Positions 9,202-21,154 of a stretch of 64,000 nt of DNA are shown here, piece by piece. The translations under genes were made by a program, and so were the position numbers. Position 1 is the stretch's first letter. Every line of letters begins with the position of its first letter. Under the pieces are notes generated by a model. The model did not search any database. It was given only the letters and a program-made list of their open reading frames with translations, and was not told the DNA's origin. The stretch is from Spartinivicinus marinus (GTDB taxonomy: Bacteria > Pseudomonadota > Gammaproteobacteria > Pseudomonadales > Zooshikellaceae): NCBI RefSeq assembly GCF_026309355.1, contig NZ_JAPJZK010000001.1:1550001-1614000 (forward strand). The letters run 5' to 3'.

Positions 9202-10782
9202 ATGAACAAATCCACTCCCTGGCCAGGCCATATTCTTACACTCATTGCAGGAGCCATTTATCCACTTGGCTTTAGCCCTTTTAACTGGTGGCTAATCACA
9301 TTACTGTCACTAACACTACTCATTCCACTATTACGCCAACCGACAGCTAAAGCTACCGCTCTTCGAGGTTGGCTATTTGGCTTGGGAATGTATGGTACAG
9401 GTGTATCCTGGGTGTATGTCAGTATTAATCAGTTTGGCAATGCCCACCCCATTCTGGCCGGATTTCTGACCTTATTATTTGTGGCCTTTATTGCTGCGTT
9501 ATTTGCAATACCTCAAGCACTTTTATACCGCTTTCTGAGCCGAAACTTCGTTGCAAATGCTGTTGTTACTGGGCTGGCTTTTACTGCTAGTTGGTTACTC
9601 GTTGAGTGGACAAAAACCTGGCTGCTAACTGGCTTCCCTTGGCTCTTAGCAGGCTACAGTTTAACTGATACCCTTGTAAGAGGCCTAGCCCCTATATTTG
9701 GCGTGCTATCCCTCAGCTTAGCTTTATTATCAGGCGCCTGGCTGATATGGCAGCTATGGTTCACTGCCAGTGAAAAGCTAAAAGCAAGCCAACAAGTCAG
9801 CTGGTCGTTAAACTTAACTCCACTTATTTTAACTATGGGCTTGTGGGGGAGTGGCTGGCTAGCCCAAAATACCAACTGGACATCTCCTAAGTCACAACCA
9901 CCACTCCAAGTGGCAGCAGTACAAGCCAACATCCCTCAAACGCTCAAATGGAATCCTAACTATGTAAAAACCACCATTGAGCGCTATTTAACACTGAGCG
10001 AAAAACACTGGAATGTTGATTTATTGGTCTGGTCTGAAAATGCTATACCTGTTTTATACCCACGGGCACAGCGCTTATTAGAAAGCCTCACCCGCCAAAC
10101 TAAAGAGACCAACACAACTCTCATAACAGGCATTCCATTTATCGAAAACACTCCAACTAACCACCGTTATTTCAACGGCATTTTAGCCATCAGCGACCAA
10201 GAAACACGATACCATAAACAAAAACTGGTCCCCTTTGGTGAATACGTGCCATTAGAATCCTGGCTACGCGGCTTAATTTCTTTTTTTGACTTACCTATGT
10301 CCAGCTTTTCCAAAGGTAAAGACAGCCAACCACCATTACAAGGTATTAACAATACAACGATTGCCCCCTTTATTTGCTATGAGGTCGTTTACCCTGACTT
10401 TGTCGCTAAAAATGCCACAACAGATGTATTAATCACTATTAGTAATGACACCTGGTTTGGTGACTCAATCGGCCCCCATCAACATTTCCAAATGGCCAGG
10501 ATGAGAGCGCTAGAGACTCAACGTTATTTAATTCGTGCCACTAATGATGGTATTACCGCTATCATCAACCCTGCTGGCAAAACTGTTAAACAACTCCCGC
10601 AATTTGACCAGGGCGTATTGACAGGAGAAGTTAAAGCAATGGCAGGAAAAACACCGTTCATGCAGTGGCAAAGTTGGCCAATTATCATTTTGACATTAGT
10701 GATGATGGCTGGGCTACTAGCTTTCCGACAGATTACCCTTCATGAAGTGTATACCAAGCAGAAAGTTAATCATGCCAGCTAA
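9202..10782 (+). CDS. lnt: Apolipoprotein N-acyltransferase
   Basis: Lnt adds the third acyl chain to the N-terminal cysteine of lipoproteins at the inner membrane, making them ready for Lol export. The 526 residues start with about six hydrophobic segments and continue into a nitrilase-like domain. The catalytic triad is visible: Glu in LLVWSENAIP, Lys in KQKLVPFGEYVP, and Cys in APFICYEVVYPD. One last membrane helix lies near the C-terminus. The gene is convergent with the next one and their stop codons overlap by 4 bases. Confidence 0.96.
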   Translation: MNKSTPWPGHILTLIAGAIYPLGFSPFNWWLITLLSLTLLIPLLRQPTAKATALRGWLFGLGMYGTGVSWVYVSINQFGNAHPILAGFLTLLFVAFIAALFAIPQALLYRFLSRNFVANAVVTGLAFTASWLLVEWTKTWLLTGFPWLLAGYSLTDTLVRGLAPIFGVLSLSLALLSGAWLIWQLWFTASEKLKASQQVSWSLNLTPLILTMGLWGSGWLAQNTNWTSPKSQPPLQVAAVQANIPQTLKWNPNYVKTTIERYLTLSEKHWNVDLLVWSENAIPVLYPRAQRLLESLTRQTKETNTTLITGIPFIENTPTNHRYFNGILAISDQETRYHKQKLVPFGEYVPLESWLRGLISFFDLPMSSFSKGKDSQPPLQGINNTTIAPFICYEVVYPDFVAKNATTDVLITISNDTWFGDSIGPHQHFQMARMRALETQRYLIRATNDGITAIINPAGKTVKQLPQFDQGVLTGEVKAMAGKTPFMQWQSWPIIILTLVMMAGLLAFRQITLHEVYTKQKVNHAS

Positions 10783-11534
10783 AAATAAACCAGCCTATAC
10801 CACAGTATTCCTATATATTCATGCAGCGCATAGGTTGATTTACTTAGCGCACTAGCACTAGGTATAAAGCTCAAAGCAACCGGCAAACTATCACTGGTAA
10901 AACGGGTAGGCGCTGGAATTACCGTAAAGCCTGCTTTTTCAAAACAGGCTTTTGCCCGTTTCATATGCCAAGCATGAGTTACTAATAAAATCGTGGATAC
11001 TTGGTTACCAAACTCTCGCCCGGAATTAATGGCATTTTCCCAGGTATTGCGGCTGCCTCCTTCTTGCCAGCGGGTAATAATGTGAAAATACTCCAAAAAA
11101 TAGCGGCCCATAATGCTGGCCTCGCTTTCCATTTCAGGATCAAAAACAGCCCCACCCGCCGCCGCCAGCGGTAACTGAAGCTGCTTAACTAAATGTGCAG
11201 CATACAACATCCTTTCAAGCCCTAACGCTGACGGCGCATCTTCCCCCGAAAACTCGGCTGCCTGGGAATGTCGTCCAGCACCAAGCACTACAACAGCCTC
11301 TGCATGAAGCTGGCTATTATCACTGATATCTAATGGTTGAAAACCAGATTCAAGATGTTGCAGCAACTTATTGGCTACAAACGGGGTCGCCAGACAATAG
11401 GTAAGCAAAAATGTAACAATTAATAAAAACAAAGCCATCGTACGTCGCTTAAACCACAATATCCCTACGAACAACAACAAGACTAAATTGATGCCAGGAG
11501 GTAGCACCAATAACTTAATCATGGTGTGTAACAT
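10779..11534 (-). CDS. YdcF/ElyC-type DUF218 membrane protein
   Basis: A 251-residue DUF218 protein: two hydrophobic segments at the N-terminus (about residues 1-60), then the fold marked by AVVVLGAG, GRNTWENAINS-type residues and LLVTHAWHMKRAKACFEKAG. E. coli ElyC (YcbC) has the same layout and affects peptidoglycan and undecaprenyl-carrier homeostasis, which suits the cell-wall genes nearby. Orthology to ElyC rather than to another DUF218 member is an inference. It reads toward lnt with overlapping stop codons, so neither gene has room for its own terminator. Confidence 0.8.
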   Translation of the reverse strand: MLHTMIKLLVLPPGINLVLLLFVGILWFKRRTMALFLLIVTFLLTYCLATPFVANKLLQHLESGFQPLDISDNSQLHAEAVVVLGAGRHSQAAEFSGEDAPSALGLERMLYAAHLVKQLQLPLAAAGGAVFDPEMESEASIMGRYFLEYFHIITRWQEGGSRNTWENAINSGREFGNQVSTILLVTHAWHMKRAKACFEKAGFTVIPAPTRFTSDSLPVALSFIPSASALSKSTYALHEYIGILWYRLVYF

Positions 11535-11676
11535 TTAATATTAGATCCAAAAAGTCGTCTTATTGGGAAAATATACCTAGCCTGAATACCCAAAATATAA
11601 TAAAGCACTCGGGTAAATCTTTTACTTACTGTTTATACAGTGTAAAAGCTAGCAGTATAAAAAATAAATATTATTT

Positions 11677-11985
11677 TTACTTTAAAAAACGACAGATCAA
11701 GCTGGCATCTTTACGAAAATAAGCACTGACAATTTCCAGCTCATTATGAGACAGGTCAGGTATCTCCACCACATCGGAAGGCTTTTGGTCAGGTTTATCA
11801 ACCGCTTGCCATTGTCGCGTCTGATAACCTTGCAGGGTTTTTTCTAAAGAGTCAATTAGGTGATCATAGGTTGTTTGTTTGGTTTCAGGAGTTTGTTCAC
11901 TACTAGCAGGCACCACTGACTGTAACTGTTGTGGTTCATTGTGCGGGTATAAAACTCCGTTATCCCAAACCAAATGTAGTTTCAT
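11677..11985 (-). CDS. Short DUF1451-like protein lacking the zinc ribbon
   Basis: A 102-residue protein. The middle (YDHLIDSLEKTLQGYQTRQW) and the end (LSHNELEIVSAYFRKDASL) resemble the N-terminal helical half of DUF1451 zinc-ribbon proteins, one of which I recall upstream of leuS in Pseudomonas. Here the chain stops soon after SAYFRKD and has no CxxC pairs. The sequence beyond the stop does not continue the family, so I see no simple frameshift. It is divergent from leuS. The family link is moderate and the function unknown. Confidence 0.6.
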   Translation of the reverse strand: MKLHLVWDNGVLYPHNEPQQLQSVVPASSEQTPETKQTTYDHLIDSLEKTLQGYQTRQWQAVDKPDQKPSDVVEIPDLSHNELEIVSAYFRKDASLICRFLK

Positions 11986-12229
11986 TATCCATCCCAGCTC
12001 ATCATGAGCATTTACTCTATATAACCCTATTTACCGCGGGTTACAAAAACTAAGCGATAAAACTCTCTTTAGTGGCTACCACAAGAAACAACACACTAAC
12101 GAAAATTTGGTTGCTATCATCCTCTTTTTCACAATTTGCTTAATATAAGGTTAGACTATGAATCAGCACTACCCGTTATCTTCTGTCTAATGTATCCTAC
12201 GCTGTTTAGACTTTATCACTATTTGTTAG

Positions 12230-14870
<2,641 letters not shown>

Positions 14871-14890
14871 TGTTTATTTAGGAGTAAGCT

Positions 14891-15466
14891 ATGCGGATTA
14901 CCCTGAACAACCTGTTAGGGAAAGCATTAATAACAGTGATGGCAGCCACTTTAATGACGGGCTGCGGCTTTCAACTACGAGGCTTAGTTGAAGTAGCACC
15001 ACTACTATCCACCTTAAAAGTAACTACCCCTGATAATTACAGTCAGTTTAGTCGCAAGCTCGTCCATAGCCTGGAAGCTAATAATATCAGCGTGTCTGAC
15101 CAAGCGCCTTATACACTTAAAGTGCTTAGCAATGAGCAAGAAAGAAAAGTAGCCAGTTTTTCTGGAAATGCTCAAGCCGCAGAATACCGGGTAAGATTAA
15201 CCAATAAATACCAACTGGAAAATCGCTCTGGACTGGTAATTATTGGCCCATTCAAAGCACAAGCAGAGCGAGTATTTCTTCATGAGCCTAATAATGCAGC
15301 TGCTTCAGCAAGTGAAGAACGACTTATTACAGAAGAATTGGATAAAGATATTATCCGTCAAATTCAGCTACGCTTAGCCGCACTTAGCAACACTGATATA
15401 GAAAATGCAGAAGCAGAAGCCGAGGCAAAAAAACTAGCAGAAGAGAAAAAAAAGCAGCCTTTATAA
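14891..15466 (+). CDS. lptE: LPS-assembly lipoprotein LptE
   Basis: LptE is the outer-membrane lipoprotein that plugs the LptD barrel during lipopolysaccharide insertion. The N-terminus has a hydrophobic signal and a lipobox LMTGC with the acylated cysteine at C25. The next residues GFQLRG are the classic LptE opening. The length is 191 residues. The tail is unusually rich in Glu, Ala and Lys (AEAEAEAKKLAEEKKKQ), a low-complexity extension. A Shine-Dalgarno TAGGAG stands ahead of the ATG. Its place between leuS and holA is conserved. Confidence 0.93.
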   Translation: MRITLNNLLGKALITVMAATLMTGCGFQLRGLVEVAPLLSTLKVTTPDNYSQFSRKLVHSLEANNISVSDQAPYTLKVLSNEQERKVASFSGNAQAAEYRVRLTNKYQLENRSGLVIIGPFKAQAERVFLHEPNNAAASASEERLITEELDKDIIRQIQLRLAALSNTDIENAEAEAEAKKLAEEKKKQPL

Positions 15467-15511
15467 ATTAACCTTTTTGGCCTGGTAATATATCAGGCCT
15501 ACAGTCCCGCC

Positions 15512-16519
15512 ATGAAAATTCGTATTGATCAATTACCCTCCCATTTAAAACCCCTTAAACCTATTTACTTAATAGCCAGCGACGAGCCTTTACAGCAAAT
15601 AGAAGCCGTTGACCAGGTTCGTGCAGCTGCCCGCAATCAGGGCTTTACTGAGAGAGAATTATTTCATGCTGAAACTAGCTTTGACTGGGACCTGCTACTT
15701 GAGTCAGCCAATGCGCTATCATTATTTGCTGATCGAAAACTGATAGAGTTGAGAATCCCTAATGGAAAACCTGGTGAAAAAGGCAATAAAGCACTTGAAG
15801 CCTACTGTCAGAACCCCTCCCCTGACAATATTTTATTAGTTATCACTCCAAAACTAGATGGCGCTATTCAACGCAGTAAATGGTTTAAAAAGCTCGACCA
15901 ACTAGGTATTTTCTTACCTATTTGGCCAGTTGAGCCCAGTCGTTTACCAAACTGGCTGAAGCAGCGATTTCAACAAGCAGGCCTCTCAGCCTCCCCAGAA
16001 GCGATTGAGCTACTGACAGATCGTATTGAAGGAAACTTACTAGCTGCTTCCCAGGAAATAGAGAAGCTTAAGCTGCTGGCTATTGATGGTAAAGTCACAG
16101 CGACTCATATTACTGACTCTGTTTCAGATAGCGCACGTTATGATGTATTTGGGCTGGTTGATGCAGCATTACAGGGTGATATAAGGCACTGCCTAAGAAT
16201 TATTTCAGGGTTGAAAGCTGAAGCCTCAGAAACCACGCTTATTTTATGGGCTCTCACTAGAGAGGTTCGCAACCTATCAGAGTTTAGTTACTTAGTACAT
16301 CAAGGAAACTCAGTTGACCAAGTTTGTAAACAATTAAAAATTTGGCCAAAACGCAAGCCTCTCATTCAACAAGCTGCTCGACGCCATAGAGAAAAAGACT
16401 TCCGGTCAATGCTGCAACATGCGGCTGAGATTGATACGGCAATTAAAGGGCTAATCAAAGAAAATGTCTGGGATGAATTAACTCAACTGACGTTAAAGCT
16501 GGCAGGTGCTCAGATATAA
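15512..16519 (+). CDS. holA: DNA polymerase III subunit delta
   Basis: HolA is the delta subunit of the clamp loader and opens the beta sliding clamp. The 335 residues match the family. The N-terminal YLIASDEPLQQIEAVDQVR and the central RIEGNLLAASQEIEKLKLL helix are typical, as is the SARYDVFGLVDAALQGD segment that opens the collar domain. It follows lptE by 45 bases and is closed by a strong bidirectional terminator, so leuS-lptE-holA probably form one transcript. Confidence 0.95.
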   Translation: MKIRIDQLPSHLKPLKPIYLIASDEPLQQIEAVDQVRAAARNQGFTERELFHAETSFDWDLLLESANALSLFADRKLIELRIPNGKPGEKGNKALEAYCQNPSPDNILLVITPKLDGAIQRSKWFKKLDQLGIFLPIWPVEPSRLPNWLKQRFQQAGLSASPEAIELLTDRIEGNLLAASQEIEKLKLLAIDGKVTATHITDSVSDSARYDVFGLVDAALQGDIRHCLRIISGLKAEASETTLILWALTREVRNLSEFSYLVHQGNSVDQVCKQLKIWPKRKPLIQQAARRHREKDFRSMLQHAAEIDTAIKGLIKENVWDELTQLTLKLAGAQI

Positions 16520-16540
16520 AAAGATCACAAAGTTAAAAAT

Positions 16541-16581
16541 AAAAAAGCCCTCGAAAACGTTTTATTTTGAGGGCTTTTTTT
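16541..16581. terminator. Bidirectional intrinsic terminator between holA and lipA
   Basis: An A-rich run, the stem AGCCCTC with GAGGGCT, and a long T run give a textbook rho-independent terminator on both strands. It serves the convergent holA (plus) and lipA (minus) genes. Confidence 0.92.
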
Positions 16582-16597
16582 GTAATTTAAAACGCCC

Positions 16598-17590
16598 TTA
16601 GATAATCATATCCTCTTTGGCTTGCAGGTCAGCATGATAAGAAGAGCGAACTAGAGCACCGCTGGCCACTTTATCAAAGCCTAATGACTTAGCAATTTCT
16701 GCCAACTCTGCAAACTCATCTGGATGAACAAAGCGATCCACAGGCAAATGATGACGACTAGGCTGTAAATATTGGCCTAACGTGATCATTTCAATCTTAT
16801 GCTCACGCATATCATGCATCACTTCAATTACTTCTTCTTTAGTTTCTCCCAACCCCAGCATAATGCCTGATTTGGTTGGCACATGGGGTACCCGCTCTTT
16901 GTAGCGCTTTAATAGATCCAGTGACCAGTGATAATCAGAGCCAGGGCGAATTTTCCGATACAGACTTGGTACAGATTCAAGGTTATGGTTAAACACGTCT
17001 GGTGGTGTTTCACCTAAAATATCCAAGGCTACTTCCATTCTGCCACGAAAATCTGGTACTAAAACTTCAATTTCCAGCTTCGGGCTTCTTGCTCTGGCTT
17101 CACGGATACAATCAGCAAAATGCTGGGCCCCACCATCACGCAGATCATCACGATCTACAGAAGTAATTACCACATACTTTAAACCCAGGTCAGCAATAGC
17201 AGCAGCAAGATGAGCAGGTTCACTTGCATCCAGCTGGTTCGGACGGCCATGAGCCACATCACAGAAAGGACAGCGGCGGGTACAAATGTCCCCCATGATC
17301 ATGAAGGTTGCTGTACCACCACCAAAGCACTCACCTAAGTTTGGGCAAGAAGCTTCTTCACACACCGTATGCAGCTTGTGTTTGCGCAGCAACTTTTTAA
17401 TACGGTCTACTTCAGGTGAAATTGGCATTCTGACTCGCAGCCAATCTGGCTTACGAGGCATGTTTTCTTTTTCAGTTGGGATTACTTTTACAGGTATACG
17501 GGCAACTTTTTCAGCACCACGTAACTTTACTCCACGCTCAACACGTACTGGCTTTTTCTTAGCAGGCGGCATTGGTTGCATATCTGTCAT
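16598..17590 (-). CDS. lipA: Lipoyl synthase
   Basis: LipA is a radical-SAM enzyme that inserts two sulphurs into protein-bound octanoyl chains, making lipoyl cofactors for the 2-oxoacid dehydrogenases. Both clusters are visible: the auxiliary motif [12 protein letters not shown] and the radical-SAM CTRRCPFC. The 330 residues match the family, and the basic N-terminal extension before them is common. It lies 3 bases after lipB, which supplies its octanoylated substrate, so the two are co-transcribed. Confidence 0.97.
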   Translation of the reverse strand: MTDMQPMPPAKKKPVRVERGVKLRGAEKVARIPVKVIPTEKENMPRKPDWLRVRMPISPEVDRIKKLLRKHKLHTVCEEASCPNLGECFGGGTATFMIMGDICTRRCPFCDVAHGRPNQLDASEPAHLAAAIADLGLKYVVITSVDRDDLRDGGAQHFADCIREARARSPKLEIEVLVPDFRGRMEVALDILGETPPDVFNHNLESVPSLYRKIRPGSDYHWSLDLLKRYKERVPHVPTKSGIMLGLGETKEEVIEVMHDMREHKIEMITLGQYLQPSRHHLPVDRFVHPDEFAELAEIAKSLGFDKVASGALVRSSYHADLQAKEDMII

Positions 17591-17593
17591 TTG

Positions 17594-18283
17594 CTAATCC
17601 CAATCTGTATTTGTTTCAGTTTGAGCAGTACTACCATGAGTCACCACCCTTGTGTACCCCAGCCGTTGTTGCAGGCCTTGCTGGATAATAGCACTCACCT
17701 CACCAAGGGTGAGCTTTGGCCTGGTTAACAACCCTGCCATATCAGCCATTTTCATACCTGCATAACCACAAGGATTAATACGAGCAAATGGCTCTAAATC
17801 CATATTCACATTTAAGGCAAAGCCATGATATGAACAGCCTCGTCTTACCCTCAGACCCAGAGAAGCTATTTTCGCACCATTAACATAAACACCAGGTGCA
17901 TCAGGCTTGGCAGCAGCCTCAAGATTAAACTGAGCCAATGTATCAATTAATGTTTGCTCAATTAGTGTAACTAACTCTCTCACCCCACAGCCCAGCCGTT
18001 TTAAGTTCAGTAGTAGATAACCTAGCAACTGGCCTGGACCATGATAAGTCACTTGACCACCACGATCGGCCTGAACAACAGGGATATTTCCTGGCAGTAG
18101 CACATGCTCTGTTTTACCAGCCTGACCCTGAGTAAAAACGGGGTCATGCTCTAGCAACCAAACTTCATCAGCTGTTTCAGGCTGCCTACTCTCTGTAAAC
18201 TGTTTCATCAGTTGAAACACATCAGAGTATGACTGCTGACTGAGATAGCGAAAAATAAGCGGCTGATCTGCTGGTGCTTTCAT
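17594..18283 (-). CDS. lipB: Octanoyltransferase
   Basis: LipB moves octanoate from acyl carrier protein to lipoyl domains, upstream of LipA. The [13 protein letters not shown] motif, the catalytic lysine in [11 protein letters not shown] and the cysteine in [11 protein letters not shown] are all present. I choose ATG 18283, giving 229 residues, because AGAGG lies 5-6 bases ahead. A longer frame from 18322 would overlap ybeD and add 13 atypical residues. It sits between ybeD and lipA, the common gammaproteobacterial order. Confidence 0.95.
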   Translation of the reverse strand: MKAPADQPLIFRYLSQQSYSDVFQLMKQFTESRQPETADEVWLLEHDPVFTQGQAGKTEHVLLPGNIPVVQADRGGQVTYHGPGQLLGYLLLNLKRLGCGVRELVTLIEQTLIDTLAQFNLEAAAKPDAPGVYVNGAKIASLGLRVRRGCSYHGFALNVNMDLEPFARINPCGYAGMKMADMAGLLTRPKLTLGEVSAIIQQGLQQRLGYTRVVTHGSTAQTETNTDWD

Positions 18284-18296
18284 AAATGCCTCTTGT

Positions 18297-18575
18297 CTAT
18301 AGCACCATCGCCACGCGACCACTGGCTTTTAGCTCTTCAAATATAGCTTTTAGCTGGTCTTCCCCAGTCGCAGTAATCGTGACATTAACAGCCTGGTATT
18401 TACCCTTGCGACTATCACGAATGGCTGCTTTGCCACTGAAACTAGGGTCATGTTTTTTCATAACATCAATAACAAACTGCTCAAAGTCAGTAGTTGCTAC
18501 ACCCATTACTTTAATTGGGTAATCGCATGGAAACTCTATTTTAGGAGGTGTCTGACTTTTATCTTGTTCAGTCAT
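18297..18575 (-). CDS. ybeD: DUF493 / YbeD family protein
   Basis: A 92-residue protein matching Ybe[17 protein letters not shown] near the start, then a ferredoxin-like fold ending [23 protein letters not shown]. The family resembles allosteric regulatory domains, and its cellular role is not settled. It lies directly upstream of lipB (gap about 13 bases), so it probably belongs to the lip transcript. The N-terminus [12 protein letters not shown] is short and polar. Confidence 0.9.
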   Translation of the reverse strand: MTEQDKSQTPPKIEFPCDYPIKVMGVATTDFEQFVIDVMKKHDPSFSGKAAIRDSRKGKYQAVNVTITATGEDQLKAIFEELKASGRVAMVL

Positions 18576-18916
18576 ATATCAACCAGCAATGCTCTCTCGC
18601 TATGAGACTGTCGTAAAAGTTAGCGGACAAGGGTTTCTTCAAACTATTGTCCCGCTAAGGCTATTAGTTAGTGCAGATAATCTGCCTATTATACATCCGT
18701 CTAGCCAGTCAAGAAATCTTATTAGCCAGCGTTAGTGCTTACTTAAGAAGCTTTTTATTCACAATAATAAACTTTGTTTCCTATTGTAAATTTTTTTACC
18801 TAAAGCACAAGCACTCATCACTAAAGCAAAGCAAGAAACTGATTTGAGTTAACTTTAGTATGGCCATATACGAAACAGGCCCTCATTAAGAGGGCCTGGG
18901 CAAGGAGGAGGAAGGG
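18576..18916. other. Intergenic region between ybeD and dacA
   Basis: About 340 bases. Next to ybeD, 18620-18656 holds an imperfect inverted repeat (TTAGCGG-ACAA against TTGT-CCCGCTAA). At the far end lies the dacA hairpin at 18877-18897. I see no further coding frame. Confidence 0.45.
18877..18897 (-). terminator. Probable terminator of dacA
   Basis: Arms AGGCCCTC and GAGGGCCT with a 5-base loop, 20 bases after the dacA stop on the minus strand. Only a short GTTTC follows, so termination may be partial. Confidence 0.55.
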
Positions 18917-20107
18917 CTAATCCGTGAATAGCTGGAAAAAAAACAGTCGTAGTTGATCCCACAGTTTCTTGAAAAAACCAGCCTCTGCTACTGACTCCAA
19001 AGCAACTAAAGGCACTTCTCTGATAAGCTGGTCATTTAAAGAAATCTTTACTGCCCCAAGTGGCTGACCTTGTTCAAGTGGTGCTTCAATTACAGCGTTA
19101 ACTTCCATTTCAGCCTTTAGCGCTTTCGACTCCCCTCTTGGGATTGTCACCACTAAATCTTCAGCAACACCGACTGATACACGATTGGCATCACCTTTCC
19201 AGACAGAGACTTTTTCTAGTGAAGCCCCTGCTGACTTAACTTTTACATTTTCAAAAAAGCGGAACCCATACGTCAGCAGCTTTTGACTTTCTGCTGCCCG
19301 TGCTTTTGAGCTTTTGGTTCCCATTACCACTGAAATAAGCCGCTGATTTTCTTTTTTAGCCGAAGTAACCAGACAGTAACCAGCCTCTTTGGTATAACCA
19401 GTTTTCAGCCCATCAACTGCTGAGTCTCGCCATAATAGTGCATTACGGTTGGCTTGGCGCTTTAAAGGCTTTCCTGTACGTTTATCAACCCCATACTGAA
19501 AATACTTTTCAGAATAAACACCATACCGCTCTGGGTAGTCGTAAACAATAGCTTTTGCCAGCTTGGCTAGGTCTCTTGCTGTCGTATAGTGATTCTCTGC
19601 TGGCCAGCCAGTTGCATTAACAAAATGGGTATTAGCCATCCCCAGTTTGGCCGCAGTAGCATTCATTACATCCGCAAACGACTCTTCACTACCTGCAATA
19701 TGCTCTGCCATTGCTACACTGGCATCATTACCAGATACAATAATAATTCCTTTTAGCAGGTTTTCGATTGAGACTTGCTCCCCTACCTCAATAAACATCA
19801 AGGAGCCTTTCATCTGCCAAGCTTTTTCACTAACTGTAACAGTTTCATTTAACTGCAAGTTACCTGAAGCAATTTCTGCCTCAGCTATATAAGCTGTCAT
19901 CATTTTAGTTAAACTGGCAGGTGGTAGCTTTTCATCAGCATTTTCTTCCACCAACACTTCGCCAGTATCTGCATCGATTAACAGATAACTTTTTGCTGCT
20001 AGTTTGGGCGGCGAAGGAATTACAGCCAGTGCTTGGTTAGCACCTAGCAAACTAATAAGTAAAACAAAAGAAGTAAGTTTCACTGAAAAAAATTTGAAGT
20101 ATTTCAT
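18917..20107 (-). CDS. dacA: D-alanyl-D-alanine carboxypeptidase (PBP5/6 type)
   Basis: A low-molecular-mass penicillin-binding protein that trims the terminal D-alanine from peptidoglycan pentapeptides. Signal peptide at residues 1-28; catalytic motifs SLTK (Ser65), SGN and KTG (in DGLKTGYT). The PBP5-type C-terminal beta domain follows, and the last residues FFKKLWDQLRLFFFQLF form the amphipathic anchor that holds it on the outer face of the inner membrane. The 396 residues fit. It is downstream of rlpA in the cell-wall cluster. Pseudomonas calls the ortholog dacC. Confidence 0.95.
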   Translation of the reverse strand: MKYFKFFSVKLTSFVLLISLLGANQALAVIPSPPKLAAKSYLLIDADTGEVLVEENADEKLPPASLTKMMTAYIAEAEIASGNLQLNETVTVSEKAWQMKGSLMFIEVGEQVSIENLLKGIIIVSGNDASVAMAEHIAGSEESFADVMNATAAKLGMANTHFVNATGWPAENHYTTARDLAKLAKAIVYDYPERYGVYSEKYFQYGVDKRTGKPLKRQANRNALLWRDSAVDGLKTGYTKEAGYCLVTSAKKENQRLISVVMGTKSSKARAAESQKLLTYGFRFFENVKVKSAGASLEKVSVWKGDANRVSVGVAEDLVVTIPRGESKALKAEMEVNAVIEAPLEQGQPLGAVKISLNDQLIREVPLVALESVAEAGFFKKLWDQLRLFFFQLFTD

Positions 20108-20263
20108 AATAAGCGAAAATCAAGCTCGCTGACTTAATGTCCCCAATAAAAACCATTCAGGCCCGTTAATAAGAAATAATGCTTACAATAGCCTAGTTAG
20201 AAAGTATGGTAAATTTCTGTTTACTCATCATATCGTCCTTAGTGATAGCATACAAATTAAAAT

Positions 20264-21091
20264 CTATTCGAGCACTACATGCGGGCTTCCCAACTTGGCA
20301 TTAGCAATCCTTAATCTTAATTGCTCAAGCTGTTCAGCATCTGAGATTGGGCCAATTCGAACTCTATGTAAAGGGTGAGCAGCAGAAGGGGCGTATAATA
20401 CCGTAACCGGTAGCTTAGTTAAGGTATGCAAACGTTGCTTTAATGCCTGAGCTGACTCTAGCTGACTAAACGCAGCTACCTGCAAATACATCCTTTTATT
20501 TTTGGTATAGTCATTCAATAAGCTTTTTGCCGGCGCCGTTTGGGTGGTTTTTTTGGCTTGATACTGTGGTGGAACAATGCCCTCAACTTTAACTCTGGCC
20601 GTACCATTCTTTTGGTAGTCCAGCTTCTTGGCAGCAGCATAAGACAAGTCTATCAAGCGATCTTTAACAAAAGGCCCTCTATCATTTACCCTCACAACAA
20701 CTGATTTACCATTATCCAGGTTAGTTACTTTAGCATAGGAGGGCAGTGGCAACGTACGGTGGGCAGCTGACATACCATACATATTGTATGTCTCACCTAA
20801 AGCCGTTTTTTTACCATGGAATTTAGTGCCATACCAAGATGCTACGCCTTCAGCTGTATAACCAGTAGCTGACTTTAACGGGTTATAAGTCACTCCAAGC
20901 ACTTTATAAGGGCGGCTCTTAGTTTTTCCATAATGTGGGCGAGGTACTGCATCAGGAACCCTCGCAGCATCAAAGTCGCCTTTAGGTGCTCCATCCTTTT
21001 CAATAGAAGGATTAAAAGTACAGCCTGCCAGCCATAAGACAAAAATACTCAGTACAGAAAAAAACCAAGAGTTTTTTTTCAAGTTAAACAT
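20264..21091 (-). CDS. rlpA: RlpA-type septal lytic transglycosylase lipoprotein
   Basis: RlpA cleaves glycan strands lacking stem peptides and acts at the division septum. The lipobox LAGC puts the acylated cysteine at C24. The double-psi beta-barrel domain carries GVASWYGTKFHGKKTALGE and VRVNDRGPF, with the catalytic-type residues present, and a C-terminal SPOR domain (about residues 195-275) should bind denuded septal glycan. The 275 residues are slightly short for the family. It lies between mltB and dacA, as in Pseudomonas. Confidence 0.93.
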   Translation of the reverse strand: MFNLKKNSWFFSVLSIFVLWLAGCTFNPSIEKDGAPKGDFDAARVPDAVPRPHYGKTKSRPYKVLGVTYNPLKSATGYTAEGVASWYGTKFHGKKTALGETYNMYGMSAAHRTLPLPSYAKVTNLDNGKSVVVRVNDRGPFVKDRLIDLSYAAAKKLDYQKNGTARVKVEGIVPPQYQAKKTTQTAPAKSLLNDYTKNKRMYLQVAAFSQLESAQALKQRLHTLTKLPVTVLYAPSAAHPLHRVRIGPISDAEQLEQLRLRIANAKLGSPHVVLE

Positions 21092-21154
21092 GCCGCCATT
21101 TACCTTGCTTAAAGTCAGTTATCAACAAAAAACCACTACAGTTTTAAGTATAAC

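Noticed and set aside
18284-18322. Longer N-terminus for lipB
   Set aside because: It would overlap ybeD and lacks the ribosome-binding site seen before ATG 18283.
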